A DNA stretch of 64,000 bases, taken from the NCBI GenBank assembly GCA_021396245.1, contig WNYE01000042.1, forward strand, positions 124,001-188,000, given 5' to 3'. How positions within the stretch are numbered: position 1 is the first letter of the stretch; each line of letters begins with the position of its first letter. The stretch is from Sporothrix humicola. Taxonomy: Eukaryota; Ascomycota; Sordariomycetes; Ophiostomatales; Ophiostomataceae. Positions 1 through 12,459 of this stretch are shown piece after piece. A program made the translations under genes and the position numbers. The notes below the pieces were generated by a model. It was not told where the DNA came from. It did not search any database and was given only the letters and a program-made list of their open reading frames with translations.

Positions 1-3000
1 CTCTTCTTCCAAGCCGAAACGGGGCAAGCGGCTTGTTTGATCTTCGCCACCTACCCGCATTCTGAGACCTGAAACAAGGTGGGGGGGAAGAGAACGAGGG
101 AACATGGCTCGCATAGGAACAAGGGAGCAGGAGAAAAGGGACAAGAAAAAAAGGCTCGTGCGGTCGCTCCGTCGACGGTAACCCACCGTTTTTGCCATTT
201 TCCCTCGCTTTTCTGCCTGTGTTTTTCTTGGGACGGAAAGTATCAGTGGCTGGGGGTGGGGAAGTGCTTCCGTTCCTCTCTCTGCAATTCTCTGTCTCCC
301 CCATCCCCTCTCCTAACAGGGCTCCGTTCGCTTCGCTTCGCTTGATCGACCCGGAGGTATCTTGCCTCTCTGCCTCTCTCGTAGCTTTTGTGCCCTCTTT
401 CCTCTCTGCCTGCAACTCTGCATTTCTGCCGTGGTTTTTGTCCACTGGGAAGGGCCGGCTGGCAAAGAGTCCACTTCCAATGGGCTGGACCGCCTTTCTG
501 CTTGGACTCTCCGGCGTATTGCTTTCTTTTGTTTTCGTGGTTTCCTTTGCTCTCCCTTTTGTTTGGTGCAATGCTACGTTTTTCGTGGTATTCGTCCATC
601 ACCGTTGCTCCCAGATCCCCGAGACCCTCTCCTCTTCTGCATCTCGTCACCCTGCAAGGCCCCTTTGCTCATCTCGTTTCGTTTCCTTCTGAGCTCGTCA
701 CTCTTTTTTTTCTTGGATGTTTCTATTTTCTCTTTTTTGTTTCTCCTCCACACATATGCCGATGTGATGCATGTTCAATTGACACTTTTGAGAAGCGGCA
801 CTTTGAAAAGTAAAACAAAGTCAGAGATGCGTCAAACTTACGTTTGGTTCCTCCAAAGGCTAAGAGAGCCCATTCCGATTTGAGTAAAATACCCCATAAC
901 GCTACAGCGCATCGACAACAGGCGGGGCGATTGCTGAAAATAGCATCCGCCCACAAAAAGTGTCTTTGTAGATCTGCATTGCACATTTTGTGAGATACAG
1001 ATTTCTGTTCACCGACTCGAAATCGTAAAGACGGCCTGTAAAGAGGCGTAACGCCTCGTTTGAATGGGTGCAATATATCTTCGTGACAAAAATCGAAGGA
1101 GCTATGCAGGAAACTCAATTGTTGTTCTCGATGCAATATCGCAACCGCCAGCATTCACAGCTGAAATGTCGACCAAATAATTTATGTGCCAGATACTCGA
1201 GCCTGGACAATGCGATCCAAGGCTATGGTCCGTCGAAACTCGCCCTACCTCCAGAGAACAGGATGTTTGTTCTTGTTTCCTCTTGTTCTTTTTGTTTCAT
1301 GGGAAGCTTCTCTGTGTTCTTGAAACCATCCCATCTTCGTCGTGTATTGTTACAGAACGGAGGATATCTGCACTCTTTCCTCTTCTGGCCCTGCCGTCGT
1401 CGTCTTTTCAGGCGATCTTCCGCACAGGCCTTGGTCAGGCAGACCGACTCGGCCCTGTCGATGGCAAATCACAAATCATCATGAGCGCCTACACATTGGC
1501 ATTGTATTCGAGCTGTGCTTAGATTCTGCATCTCACCGTCTCTCTCTCGTCGAAAAATATGATACGCCGAAGTTGCTCCATTTCCCGTCGCGAGAACCAA
1601 TCACCATCCTGAAGAGCTAGGGCAGTTTCTTATTTTTATTTTTGGCATTTTTGTATTAAGCTTCTTGATGCTATTTCGCGATTCTCGACCTTTCCCTCCA
1701 CTCTGGTCGCTTGTTTCGTGTTTATTCGCGGCCTCCTTTCCCCGGCGATACGCAGCACCAACAGGTCCTCTTGCCTCTATGGTCAATCCATCAGAAAAAG
1801 CATAATGTAAAACACGGGCGGGAAAGGGGCCAGAGCAGAGCTCTTCAGGCTGCTGATTGGCCCCCTCAGACTTTTGGGTGTGGTATGACCTGCACCAGGC
1901 CGGCGGGAACGCGCAGGAATCGATTTGGTGGAGGCCGATGATAATCGATGATAATTGGACGTAAAAAGGTTTAGGTGGCCGGGGTGCTATTAAGTGTGTG
2001 CTTTTGTGTGCTATTTGTGGCTGCCGCCTCCCATTGCCGCTGTGCTCGATTGCTTGCTTTACTGTGTGCTTTGCTGACTTTGCCCCTATTTCACAAAATC
2101 CCACAGATTTAATTGGGGGCCGTGGGAAATGTGCTGTGGCCACACAAAATGCGGCCAGATCCACACAGGGCCTCGCCATCAGAGGCCCATTGTGTTTTTG
2201 TGTTATCTTACCCTCCATGGCTGGAGATGGAGAGTACTCGACGAAGAAGGTGATGTTACCTTGAATTTTCAGGTATTTTTATTCTTACAGAGAAAGGATC
2301 GTGACAAGAAAACCTTGATTTTAATTTCTCTCCCCCGGCTTCTCTTATTTATTTTTTGTGGCGCAAAGTGCCCAGAAATAGAAACCCTCGCGCCCGTCGA
2401 ATGACTTGCCGGTCTCCGATTTGCTACTTTCTCGATATTCGATGCGGGTGTCAGAATGCATTCCTTTATTGCTTTCTTGCTTTGAAGCTTGTCATTCTTT
2501 TTTTTTCTTCGGCTCAACCTCGCGTGCCCTCCCTTTGACGCCTGTGTCGTGTCTTGCACGACTCTGAAAGTAGCGGGAAGGAATGCAGAAGACAATAAAA
2601 GACGATTACACAAAGCATGCAGTAAGACGATACATCCCGCCTCGGCGCCTACATGCCGCATGAACACATGAATACAACGAGTGACGGTGACGGTCGGGGT
2701 GACAGGGCCAGGCTTGCGAGGGGGAGAGACGAATATAACAGAGAGGGAAGCAGACAAAAAGAAAGACAAAAGAGAAAGTCAAGCACATGAAATGGAACGT
2801 GAAGGAGCATGCCAAATCTCCCAGGAACAAAAATAGACTCTAGCGGTGCGTCGAGAGAATGAAAAGTACCCTGCACTTGCACTAGCGGTAAGACATCAAC
2901 AAAAGGGATGAGAGGAGGAGGAACAGGATGCATCACGAGATGAGACCGTTCGTGGTGTGTTTACTCAGAGTACTCCATACGGTAAGTAAAAATACGAAAT

Positions 3001-6000
3001 ACAAGTTGTCCGACCAGCAACACGGAGTGCATCCAGAATAGGCAGTTTCCCTTGCCGGCGAGGGAGGGCAAGAGCCACCGATCGCCATGTGTTCGAAGCC
3101 ACCATGCACATCTAAGACGAACAAAATAGGAAGGAATGGGAAAAGAGGTCCAAACGAAACGAAACGAACTTGAACATGAGCATGACGAACGACTCCGCCC
3201 GCTTTGATCTGAGCTATCAAGGTCGCATTCGCTCTCACGTTCGCATCACCAGGCTCCTCTCCATCGCGTAATACACAGTAATTCTCCCAAGCAAGATTAT
3301 GATCACTGAAGCTCGAGCAGGGAGTCTGAAACAGCACAGCAAAGGGGTGCAGAAGGTCGTCCGTCCTCGTTTCATGCGATCGGTGAAACATTGTAAACGG
3401 CGGACGCAAAGGTGGGACCATACGAATACGAACAGATGCCATGTGCCGTAAGGCTTTCTTGTGATGTGCGTCGTACATCGCACAGGAAAATATACAGTAA
3501 TATTTTGATGCGATGTAATGTATTTTTTATTTTGTTGTGTGCTTCGTACTTTCCTAAATGGTCGGAAAAGGTTCAAGGTGATGTGCACCTTCCCTCCGCG
3601 ATGGTAATGAGATGGCGCCCCCTTGCGTTGCTGCAATCGTTCAGGCTGGGCCCCTCCCTCCGATCGTCGCGGGTCTCCCGTCGGACAGGTGTCTACGCTG
3701 ATTGGTGTACCTGAATTTAGCGTGCTTTCCGGATGGACGACTTGGGCCGTCCACTGTGCTACTCGAACTACGGGGGACTAGTGCCAGGTACAAGTGGGAA
3801 AGAGCAAGACAAAAAGACAAGGAAAGAGCAACGGACAAGACAAAAACATGAAAAAGGGGCAAGTGATCCACGTTTTTTATTTTGAGTTACTTTTTTTGCT
3901 TGCTTCTTTTTCGGCTTTCTCCACGACTCTAAACTGCTAAACGGAACCTTCAAGGGACGTCAAAAAAACCTTCATTTCGCAAGCCTCTCCCTTTCAGACA
4001 TTTTGACACTGTGATCTCCACTGTTTGAACCGGCATCGAAGAGGCTTTTTTGGCCTTTTGGGGCTCTAGACTCTGGCGATGTGGATTTAGAATCGAGATC
4101 GGCTGTGAGGCGTATTTTCGCCTTCTGTTTTCTTCTGGAGAAGATATGGGTCTGTTGGGTTTGAGTTTTCGGCACTCTTTCGAGCCCTTTCCACAGCGTT
4201 CGTTGCCTGTCAATCGAAGAGCCGAGACCGAGTTTGTATTTGCCCCCTGCTCGGCACAAAAGCGGCATCCAGAACGTGGAAAGAAAAGACAGAAAAGCGG
4301 AGGCCAAAATCAAAGTCAAAAGTCAAAAAGATACGACGTACTTTGCAAGATACCTTGACAGATGACCCTTGTGCTCGTCACCATCCCTTCCTCGCTTCCT
4401 TCGTCTGTCCCATCGGTCCTGATAGTCTCTGATGTGCTTTTCTCGGCATCCTTTCTAGACCCAAAAAAGGCTCGACGCCGACGAACAGGCCGACTGATCC
4501 GCTCTTGAGAACGCCATACGACGTGCAGCTGGGGGGCAGAACAGGAAAAGCCTCAAAAAGGTTCAAGAAGAAGATACCAAGAAGCCCCCAAAATACGATA
4601 AAGCATGGACCTGCCAGTAGCCCCAAGTCAACAACATGAAACGTAGCGCCAAAAAGGTGTCTTTTCTCTCTCTTTTCATCTTCACCTTTTTCAGCATTTG
4701 GCCTGACAGCAACAGCAGACGAGGGAGGAGTGGAGCCCCCTGGTTGCTGCTTTTGTATTTTGTTTTCCACGCCGGCCGTGTGAGAGTGAGCACGGATCTC
4801 CTGTTGAGGGGGTCATGCCTCTTGAGAACTCACAAAAAGGTCACAAAAGTCACCAAAAGTCCCCTCTTTTTTGCAGTCTTAGCCTGACTTGTTCCTTTTT
4901 GTGTCTTTGGGCCCTTGTCTTGCTTGTCTTTTTCTTGTCTTTCGACTTTGTCACATATTTTTCCAGAACACGGACCCCGGACTCGGTCGCCGTCCGAAAA
5001 GACAAAAAAAACGAAAGGACGGTTTACGATGGATGGGGCTTGTGTAATCGTCAAAAGTGCTGTTTGTGCACGTACTCGCCTACAAGCAAATTCCCTGGAC
5101 AGCATTCAGCCGCGAGGGTCTGTTCAGCTGAAAGACAGGACCTTTTCCCAGACTTGGCGATGCGATTGTTTTGTGTATATTGAGCCCGGCGTCTGTTTTG
5201 GACTTGGACCCCGCGGGAGCACTGAGCAACCACTTTGTCAAAGACTTTCGCTTTGAATTGAGAGCTCAAGGCACACGGGTCGGGTAAGGTATTTTGAATT
5301 CTAGTTAATACGAGTGTTATTACTTCTCCATATCTCATAAGCCGTCTTTCTCGATTTCCATGAGCTGCCCAGCCTCGTCACCGTTGCCGGCGCCTACTGA
5401 AATCAAAGCTAGCAAGCATTACGCTTTATCACCAGTTGAAAGTTTCGTAAATGGATGACAGTCAGCCATTAAAAGTAGAGGACATTGTGACAGCTCTGCA
5501 CATTGTTTCTTTTCCTCCAGGTGCATATTGTGATCAAGAGAAAGCGGCGGTTCGCGAGGCCCCGATCGTGGCCGGCGGCAGGCCAACAGGCCGCAGAAAC
5601 GGCCATTCTATGCCAGCGTCGAGCTATAAATATTTACACAGCATCCGTTCGAGGGTCATCATTGGAGGACAAACATTCCACAAAGCATTGTTCAGCGCAT
5701 CAGAGCCGACAAGGGCCTTGTGCTTGCCGGAGTCCACGCGCCGGCAAAGAATGAGTTGTCATCGAACAGCGTCTAAATCGTAATACTTTCTATTCTCAAC
5801 ATTTTCAGCATCAGGTCTACCGTTTTAACATCTTATCCTCTGGATTATTATCTGCGTTCATCGCTATCTCCATCTTCATCTATTTTTCCCTGGATCGGTC
5901 TTCAGAACCGCCGCCCACAGACCACGGCCAAGCCAATTTATCTGAAAGACAGGACGCAAAAGGCACAAGAGCCTCTCACTCTCTCTTTGCCTAATTCCAA

Positions 6001-9000
6001 ACCAGCCTTTTCTTTTTTTGTTGACTTTTGATATTCTAGCTTACATCTGACATTTTACATCGCCGTCTGCCATTGTCTTGTTTCAAAAGTCCAAATGTCC
6101 GGTGCCTTTTTCCCGTAAGCCGCCAGCGTCGTAGCCGCTATGTTGCCCAGACCACCATCAACCAGCCCCCTCTTCTTTTCTTGTCTTCCTATTCCTTCGC
6201 TGGCCCCCTGGTCCCCGAGAATCTTATCTACGGAGGTGCTGTGTTTCAGGATATATTTAAATATTTTATCGTTATTTTCAGATTTCTCTTACTTGATTTC
6301 AGATTCAGAGCGGCCGCACTGGCTCCATTTTTCGGGTCCCTTTTGGTGAGGGTCCCATTCCCATTGTCTTTATCTCATCCTGATTCATCCATCCATCCTC
6401 CCATCTTCCCTAATGGACCAATTTGGGTGCCATTCTGGTTGCCTGTGCTTCCTCGTACCTGCATATCGTTTAGGTGAGGGGGATACCAATTACGACATTA
6501 CTTTGTCTACTTTTTCTGGCTCCACGGCGGTCGTGGGTGGACGTGCAGACAAAAGATGCGTCGTAGCGATATGCAAGGGAGAAGAGGCACGAACGGGGAG
6601 CGGAGGCACGGTGTAATACGTCGTACTTTTACAGAAGCTTTTGCGGAAGATTACTGCACGCTATGGTAAAGAGTGACTGGCGGGGAGAGGAGCAAGAGGA
6701 CCCGGCGTCTTGTCACTTGGTCACATACGACTGTGAAGAGCACATCGTCGTATTTTGTTGCTCTTTTTGGACGGAAGATATTCGGTGCCACAGGATATGA
6801 TCTCCCTCTCCACTACCTGTTGCACACTCTGCTCAGGTGATGTATTTTGTTTGAATATTTTCGGTAGGTCTTCCGGTTGATGGGACATGGCTGCTAAGAG
6901 TTTGTATGCAATATCAAATAACATTGAGATGCGTTGGTTTTCCATCTTTAATAATATTGCTCTTCTTTTCCCTTTGTTTTTTAATCACCACGATATATAT
7001 ATATATATTTTTTTAAAAAAAGAAAAAAAAAAAAACTTAAAAAAAGAAAAAAAGGAAATAAAACAAAAGGACCAACATGCTTATTTCTCCTTAAATCAAT
7101 ATCCATGATGCTGTCAACCATGGAAGTATGACTCCCTTGTCCACGACTTGTCTCGGACGGTGGAAGCGCTTTCTTGATCCTCCTCGTTCTCGACTTTACT
7201 ATTTTTGCTGGGAGGCTACGGACAATAGCAATAAGAGAAAAGAAAATAGACGAAAAGCCTACAAAGCAAAGAGCACGAGCCACCAGGACACTTTCCAGCC
7301 GAAAAGGAAAAGAACAGACCACTTCCCAAGTGAAGATTCTTTGGCTAGACTACGAGAGATACGATATCCTCGGAGGGGTCATCCTAGCACCGAGCGAGAG
7401 CGAGCAAGCGCATGCATGCAGGAAGCGATAGGAAGCGATGGGCGATGGGAAGAGAGGGGCAAAAAAAGACCAGAAAAAGAGGTTCTTGTTCATGCAAACC
7501 TTCCCTGCTTACCGGACTGGCTGGCTTGGTCCCATGCAGCCAACAGAAAAAGACCATAAAAATTGAGCAAAAGACAAGGTCAAAGAAAGGCTAGAGAAGG
7601 CCAGATCCTGGGCCTGGATCCTTTTCGGCCCCCAGTCACAGAAAAGAGCACGCTGTGTTCTAAACCAGCCTGAAGAATCTGAAACGAACGAACGGAAGGA
7701 AAAAAAGGGGGGCCACCTGCAAGGGTTTCCAGACTTCAAGGCAAGAGCGGGCTCATGGACTGGAATGGTAAGACAAACGAGAGGCAAAGAGGCGAAAAAA
7801 AAGAGAGAAAAGAAGATAAAAGAAAAAGAGACTGTGCATATGCATAGTGCATTGGCGGACGTACGAAGGACTGTTCACTGTCCATCTTCTGTCCATGTCC
7901 TTGTCGATATCCATGTCCATGTGGTGGGATGACCTTCCAAGTGACGGCGGCGCGTCCGCTCTCGATCCTTGGCATGTCGATAACCCCTGAATTTGGTCTT
8001 TGGCTTCTTGGTTTTGGTGCATTCCTGTCTCTCTGTATTTCTTAACTCTTCGAGAAAGGCATAACAGGCAGTTCCGATCAAGCCGACCAACAGCCCGAGA
8101 AGGGAATGCTCCGTTCAGTGCCCGCATATGTCGTAAAGAGCTTGCATTTGAATACCGTGTGGCATACAATAGACAATGCAATTCGTACTCGTACGGCATT
8201 TGGTTCTGGAAGCGCTTTGATAGGAAAAGAAGAGTGCATGCAGGGGCAAAGTCAGAAATGCCATGCATCAAAAGATGGAAAGATCCATGGGAATTGTCCA
8301 TGTCGAGTAGAAAAACTCCCAAGAGAAAAAGAGCCTGTGCTTCGCTTCTGTATCAGCCTTGCAGGTTTGGTAAATGTTCAAGCGATGAAAGCTGTAACAG
8401 AAGAAAAGAAGGCAAGAAGACTGCATTGATGGATTGATGGTTATGGAGGAGGACAGGAGACAGAGGACAGTGCACCTCAACTCCCCTTTCCCTTGGGTCC
8501 TTACGCAACTGATGGAGTAATGGGATCGACCTGGAGAGTCACCTTTGTCCATCGCCTTTGGTTCGGTCTGGCATCCCGACCTCGCCCGCTCCCGTCAAGA
8601 TCATGAACGTTTTGCGCAGAGGTAGCAGATCAAGGAACAAAATACAAGAGGATGCTGTGCCACCATAAAAGTGATGAGCTGGACTAGAAAAGTGAAAATG
8701 CCGGACATAGGCCCAAAGGAAGCCGCCATGCAAGGAGCACATAATTTTGTGAAATCAAAAGACATCTACCAAAAGCATCCCAACAAAGAGAATGCATTGA
8801 TTTGCCTAGACGTCCGTGGGAATACCGGCCAATGTGCGTAATTGTCCGCGCTCCCCTCTGACTGGCCGTGAGCCTTTGCAGAAAAAGACAGAAAGGCAAT
8901 AAGGCAATAAGACGGACAAACTTGTCAATATGATCGCCATTGCCACGCCCAAAATCTGAAACTTGCAATTCCCATGGCTCGGCGTTGAGAGGCTCAGAAG

Positions 9001-10263
9001 ATGGAAAGGCAGGAACAGCAAAGGGTCCAACAGCGGGATACGCAAATCGGTGTGACCGAGGGCTGTGGATGTGCTGTTGTTGTAAATGCATGTGTTTTTG
9101 TAAGGTTTTTGTCATTCATCACCGAGTGGAGCTTGGAATATGAAAAGAATTAAACAAAATAAAGCCAGGAGTGTAAGTGTGAGGTCAAATGATAGTGACA
9201 TTTGTTAATATCGTGATAAGATTCCTTCGACGAAGATTGTATATCAAAGAACAATCTTGATAAATGATTTGTATGAAATCAACATGAAATATTTCCAATG
9301 AAATAATAAATTTTCATCATCTGCTGATATTTCTTCTTGATCCATAGCACCACACATGTATTTGTTTGCATGTTCTTCGGAAAACAAAATGCAAGAATGG
9401 ATCTTATGATCGTCTTCAATGCTTCTCGAAGAACATCACCGGACAAGGCTGGGGTAAAAGGAACATTTTTGCAATGATTCAGCAATGTCGAATCATGCAG
9501 ACACTCATGTCCGTTGGACTTTTCCTTTGTACTTTTACAAATTCTCTGTTCTTGTCACCGAGTTTGCACATCGTTTCCCAGCCGGCCATCCCTCGCATGA
9601 ATGATGTTCGTCGCCCTTTGTATGCCTCTTTCGTTCTTGTCCTTTTTGCCTCTGCCTTTTCCGTTTTCCTCCCGGAGCTCGCCCAAGGCTCTTGCTTGCA
9701 ATCATAGGATGCGTTATTATGCCCTCGTGGCAGACGGAATGGACGAGAGGCGAGAAGGATCGAGGAAGGGAGGCAAACAAATCGAGAAGTGGGCTATTTG
9801 GCAGCAAAAATGGCGAGGAATGACGAAGAAGGGTGGCGGACCTGCCGACTTTTGTGTTTATGCGTTCGTCACCGTGTTTCTCCGCCCGCATTTTGCTGTT
9901 CTCGTTGAATCAGAATGTTGATGTTGTTGGGACGAGATATCTCATGACTCTTAACCGTGTAGATATTACGTTGAATACGTGACTATTCAGCGTTGAATAT
10001 ACAGCCCGGGTATTCTTATGATCGTCTTGTACATGCGGGTTAAAGCAAAGAAAAAAACAAAGCAAACAAAGGACCCTTCTTTTATGCGGCTCAAGATATG
10101 TCGAATGGGGTATTGTTACGAAGACACCTGATATTATCGTATTTAATGTTGGCAATATTGAATATTGATATAAAATCTAATAAAATTCATTGTATATACT
10201 TGTAAAATCAAAATGCTAGCCGTAACCCAGTAGATGCAAGTATCGATTGTTGCGTTCCCCATT
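1..10263. other. Gene-free region of about 10 kb
   Basis: No open frame here resembles a known family, and no run of exons joined by good splice sites can be assembled. The longest frames (about 140-205 codons) overlap one another on both strands and have low-complexity, Ser/Phe/Leu- or Lys/Arg-rich translations caused by pyrimidine- or purine-rich DNA. The segment is a patchwork of C+T-rich stretches on the + strand (about 190-760 and 6020-6470), A+G-rich stretches (about 7430-7830), and an AT-rich block near 6990-7070. A TATAAATA string sits at 5625-5632 with nothing recognisable downstream. I saw no tRNA, 5S rRNA or U6 signature and no transposon open frame. It could hold long UTRs or noncoding transcripts. 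Confidence 0.6.
6991..7066. repeat. AT-rich low-complexity block with (AT)n and T7A7 palindrome
   Basis: An (AT)8-like run from about 6993 is followed directly by T7A7 (about 7007-7020), a perfect palindrome, and then by runs of A broken by single G or CTT. The segment is almost free of G and C for about 75 bases. It may be a polymorphic microsatellite, a hairpin former or an easily melted element. Nothing ties it to a gene. Confidence 0.7.
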
Positions 10264-12459
10264 TTATATCGTCAAGTTCTTCTCCAGGGCCTTGACACCC
10301 TCGCGCACCTTGGGGCAGTAATGCCGCCGTAGAAGCTCTCCCTCCCAGACCGTTGATGCAAAAGGGTTGCTGCCCTCCACCGTCTCGCTCAGAGGGTTGA
10401 AAGAGCCGTCCCCCTTGCGCTCTTCCGTGTTCCACAGAGCACTAATCTTCTTGCTGTGCGTGTGTGCCACATCGTAGAGGAGGGCCAGCAGTGCCTGGCT
10501 GGACTTTTCCGGCACATGCAGCGATGCAGACATGAGCTGCTTGGTGAACGCGGCAAGACGCAGAGGCGGCACAGAGCGGATGTTGTAAGAGGGCAGCAGG
10601 ACGGCCGTCAAGCAGCGGATCAGAAGCACAGTCGTCGTCTGCAGGTTGACCTTGACGCCGCTCTTCTGGTTTAGAGCGGCGGCAGCAGCAGCAGTCGCCG
10701 CCTCGGACGAAGCTGCTTCCTGAGCATCAGCCAGGCGCTGCTGCAACGAGTTGGCGCGTTTCTCAATGTCGGCAGACAGGGCGAGAGGGTACAAGCTGCG
10801 GAAGAGACTGGTGGTGAAGAAGGAGAGATCGAGGTGAAGGTCGTGAGCGGCATTGTGTGCGTCTTGGCCCGCAAGCAGTGCATATGCTGTCACGGTGCAG
10901 AGCAGAGCCTCGCGACTGGGGTTGCGCGAAACGGCGAAATCGTCCTCGTCATCGGCACCGTTAGCCGCCTCGTCCTCATCCTCACCCTCAACAGCACGTG
11001 CTTCGCGGGTCGCATCTTCTTCGCTGTACCGGATCAAGTCCTTGAGTGCCTCCAGCAAGTCACCAAAGAAGTTCTGGTTGATCAGGTGGGCGTATTTGGC
11101 CAGACCTTCGAGGATAGCACCCATCAGGTGCGGCGTGCGCAGCTTTAGAATGCGGAAGTAGGTGGCAAACACCAGCTTGAGCGTCTCGGACTGCATGCGT
11201 TCACGCTCCTCATGCGCGACAAGCGCATCTGCCTGCGCCATGTCGCGGTCCAGCGCCTTTTGCTCCTTCAGCATCTTGCGCTGCCGCTTGGTGCGGAACT
11301 CCTTCTTCTTGTTCTTGCTGGACTCTTCCGATGCGCGCTCAACGCTGTCCTGCGAGCCCTTGCCCGAAAATTCGGACAGCAGGCGCAGGTGCAAGAAGGT
11401 GTTGGGAACGCTCTCGTCAATCCAGTAGTCGCGTGCCTTCATCATCTTGGACAGCATTGCCACAGCCTCCATCGACGGGCGGCCCTCATCGTCTTCGCGG
11501 AACAGCGTCTCCAGTGCAATGCGGCACTTGACAAACGACGCATCCACACGGCGGGTGCTCAGCTTGCCGACAATGATCTTCAGCAGGTCTTCGCGGAAGT
11601 TGAAGTGCGGCACGGCATTGAGCAGCGAGCATGCACATGCCAACGCCGCATCGGCCAGGCTGTTGGCGTTCTTGGCGATCTTGGAACGCTTGCCCGTGCC
11701 GCCGTTCTTGCCGCCAGCCGCAGCCTCGCTCGGCCGCAGCTTGGAGAGCCGCATGAGCTCCCGCAGGTAGCCCTGGTAGCCGGCCAACAAGCTCTGTTCG
11801 TACGCACGGATCCGGCGAACATCTGACGACAGCCTCTCACCCGTTGGTGCATCTTCGCCAAACGCCCGTATCCGGTAGCCGGGAATCACGTCCTTGTATG
11901 CCGACAGCTGCGTCGCCAGGCACATTTTCTGGACCGTGATCGACGTGTACTGCTGCGAGACCTGGGCCAGCTGCTTGAAGGCGCCTGCGTTCTCCTCGGG
12001 GTTCTCGTTGAGCTTCAAAGCAATCTTGGCCAGCTCCTCCTTGGCGTTTTGTATTTGTTGCCGCTCCGGAAGCCGTGCGTTCTGCTCCTGTATCCGTGCC
12101 GCTGCTTTCCGGGCACCTGAGCCGTCGTTCTTGGCTTTTGCTTGAGCATCATCCTTCTTGTCCTTGTCGTCGTCGCTGTCTGCAAACGGATCGCTGTCAC
12201 TGGCCGCATCGTTGTCGGTCGCCTCACGAGCCATGGGCCGCATCGTGCCGTCTGCCGTCCGAATTGGCAGCCGGTCGCTGACCTTCTCGGCCTTGGCCGC
12301 CTTCTTGCTCCGTTTTCTCGACCGCTCGGCATAGTTTTCTTCGAGGCTCCAGTTTGCCGCATTCTTGAGGTACGACTTGTCGATGCCGTTTGTTGCGCCG
12401 TCTCCGCCGCCGGGGCGGGTAGGGCTGACCCTCCGTCTTTTGGGGCCGCGTGCGTCCAT
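10264..12459 (-). CDS. NOC3: Nucleolar complex protein 3 (Noc3)
   Basis: This is a predicted nucleolar ribosome-assembly factor. In yeast Noc3 pairs with Noc2 to carry pre-60S particles from nucleolus to nucleoplasm, and it has also been linked to replication initiation. The single-exon frame gives 731 aa. I start at the ATG at 12457-12459 (MDARGPKRRRV) because it opens with a basic nuclear-localisation stretch; the 46 upstream in-frame codons look like translated leader. A Lys/Arg- and Asp-rich N-terminus runs to about residue 135. The NOC3-type N-terminal domain follows (about 136-230, including QKMCLATQLSAYKDVIPGYR). A basic KNKKKEFRTKRQRK segment precedes the CBF/Mak21-type helical domain (about 430-640, beginning LKLVFATYFRILKLRTPHLM). 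The length fits the family. It is divergent from UTP10. Identification is from family knowledge of these motifs. Confidence 0.93.
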   Translation of the reverse strand: MDARGPKRRRVSPTRPGGGDGATNGIDKSYLKNAANWSLEENYAERSRKRSKKAAKAEKVSDRLPIRTADGTMRPMAREATDNDAASDSDPFADSDDDKDKKDDAQAKAKNDGSGARKAAARIQEQNARLPERQQIQNAKEELAKIALKLNENPEENAGAFKQLAQVSQQYTSITVQKMCLATQLSAYKDVIPGYRIRAFGEDAPTGERLSSDVRRIRAYEQSLLAGYQGYLRELMRLSKLRPSEAAAGGKNGGTGKRSKIAKNANSLADAALACACSLLNAVPHFNFREDLLKIIVGKLSTRRVDASFVKCRIALETLFREDDEGRPSMEAVAMLSKMMKARDYWIDESVPNTFLHLRLLSEFSGKGSQDSVERASEESSKNKKKEFRTKRQRKMLKEQKALDRDMAQADALVAHEERERMQSETLKLVFATYFRILKLRTPHLMGAILEGLAKYAHLINQNFFGDLLEALKDLIRYSEEDATREARAVEGEDEDEAANGADDEDDFAVSRNPSREALLCTVTAYALLAGQDAHNAAHDLHLDLSFFTTSLFRSLYPLALSADIEKRANSLQQRLADAQEAASSEAATAAAAAALNQKSGVKVNLQTTTVLLIRCLTAVLLPSYNIRSVPPLRLAAFTKQLMSASLHVPEKSSQALLALLYDVAHTHSKKISALWNTEERKGDGSFNPLSETVEGSNPFASTVWEGELLRRHYCPKVREGVKALEKNLTI

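Noticed and set aside
5625..5632. TATAAATA as a U6 or other Pol III promoter
   Set aside because: The bases 25-35 downstream do not start a U6-like RNA, and no Pol III gene motif follows.
5451..5783. 110-codon + frame near a TATAAATA string
   Set aside because: The TATA-like string lies inside the frame and not upstream; the translation shows no family resemblance.
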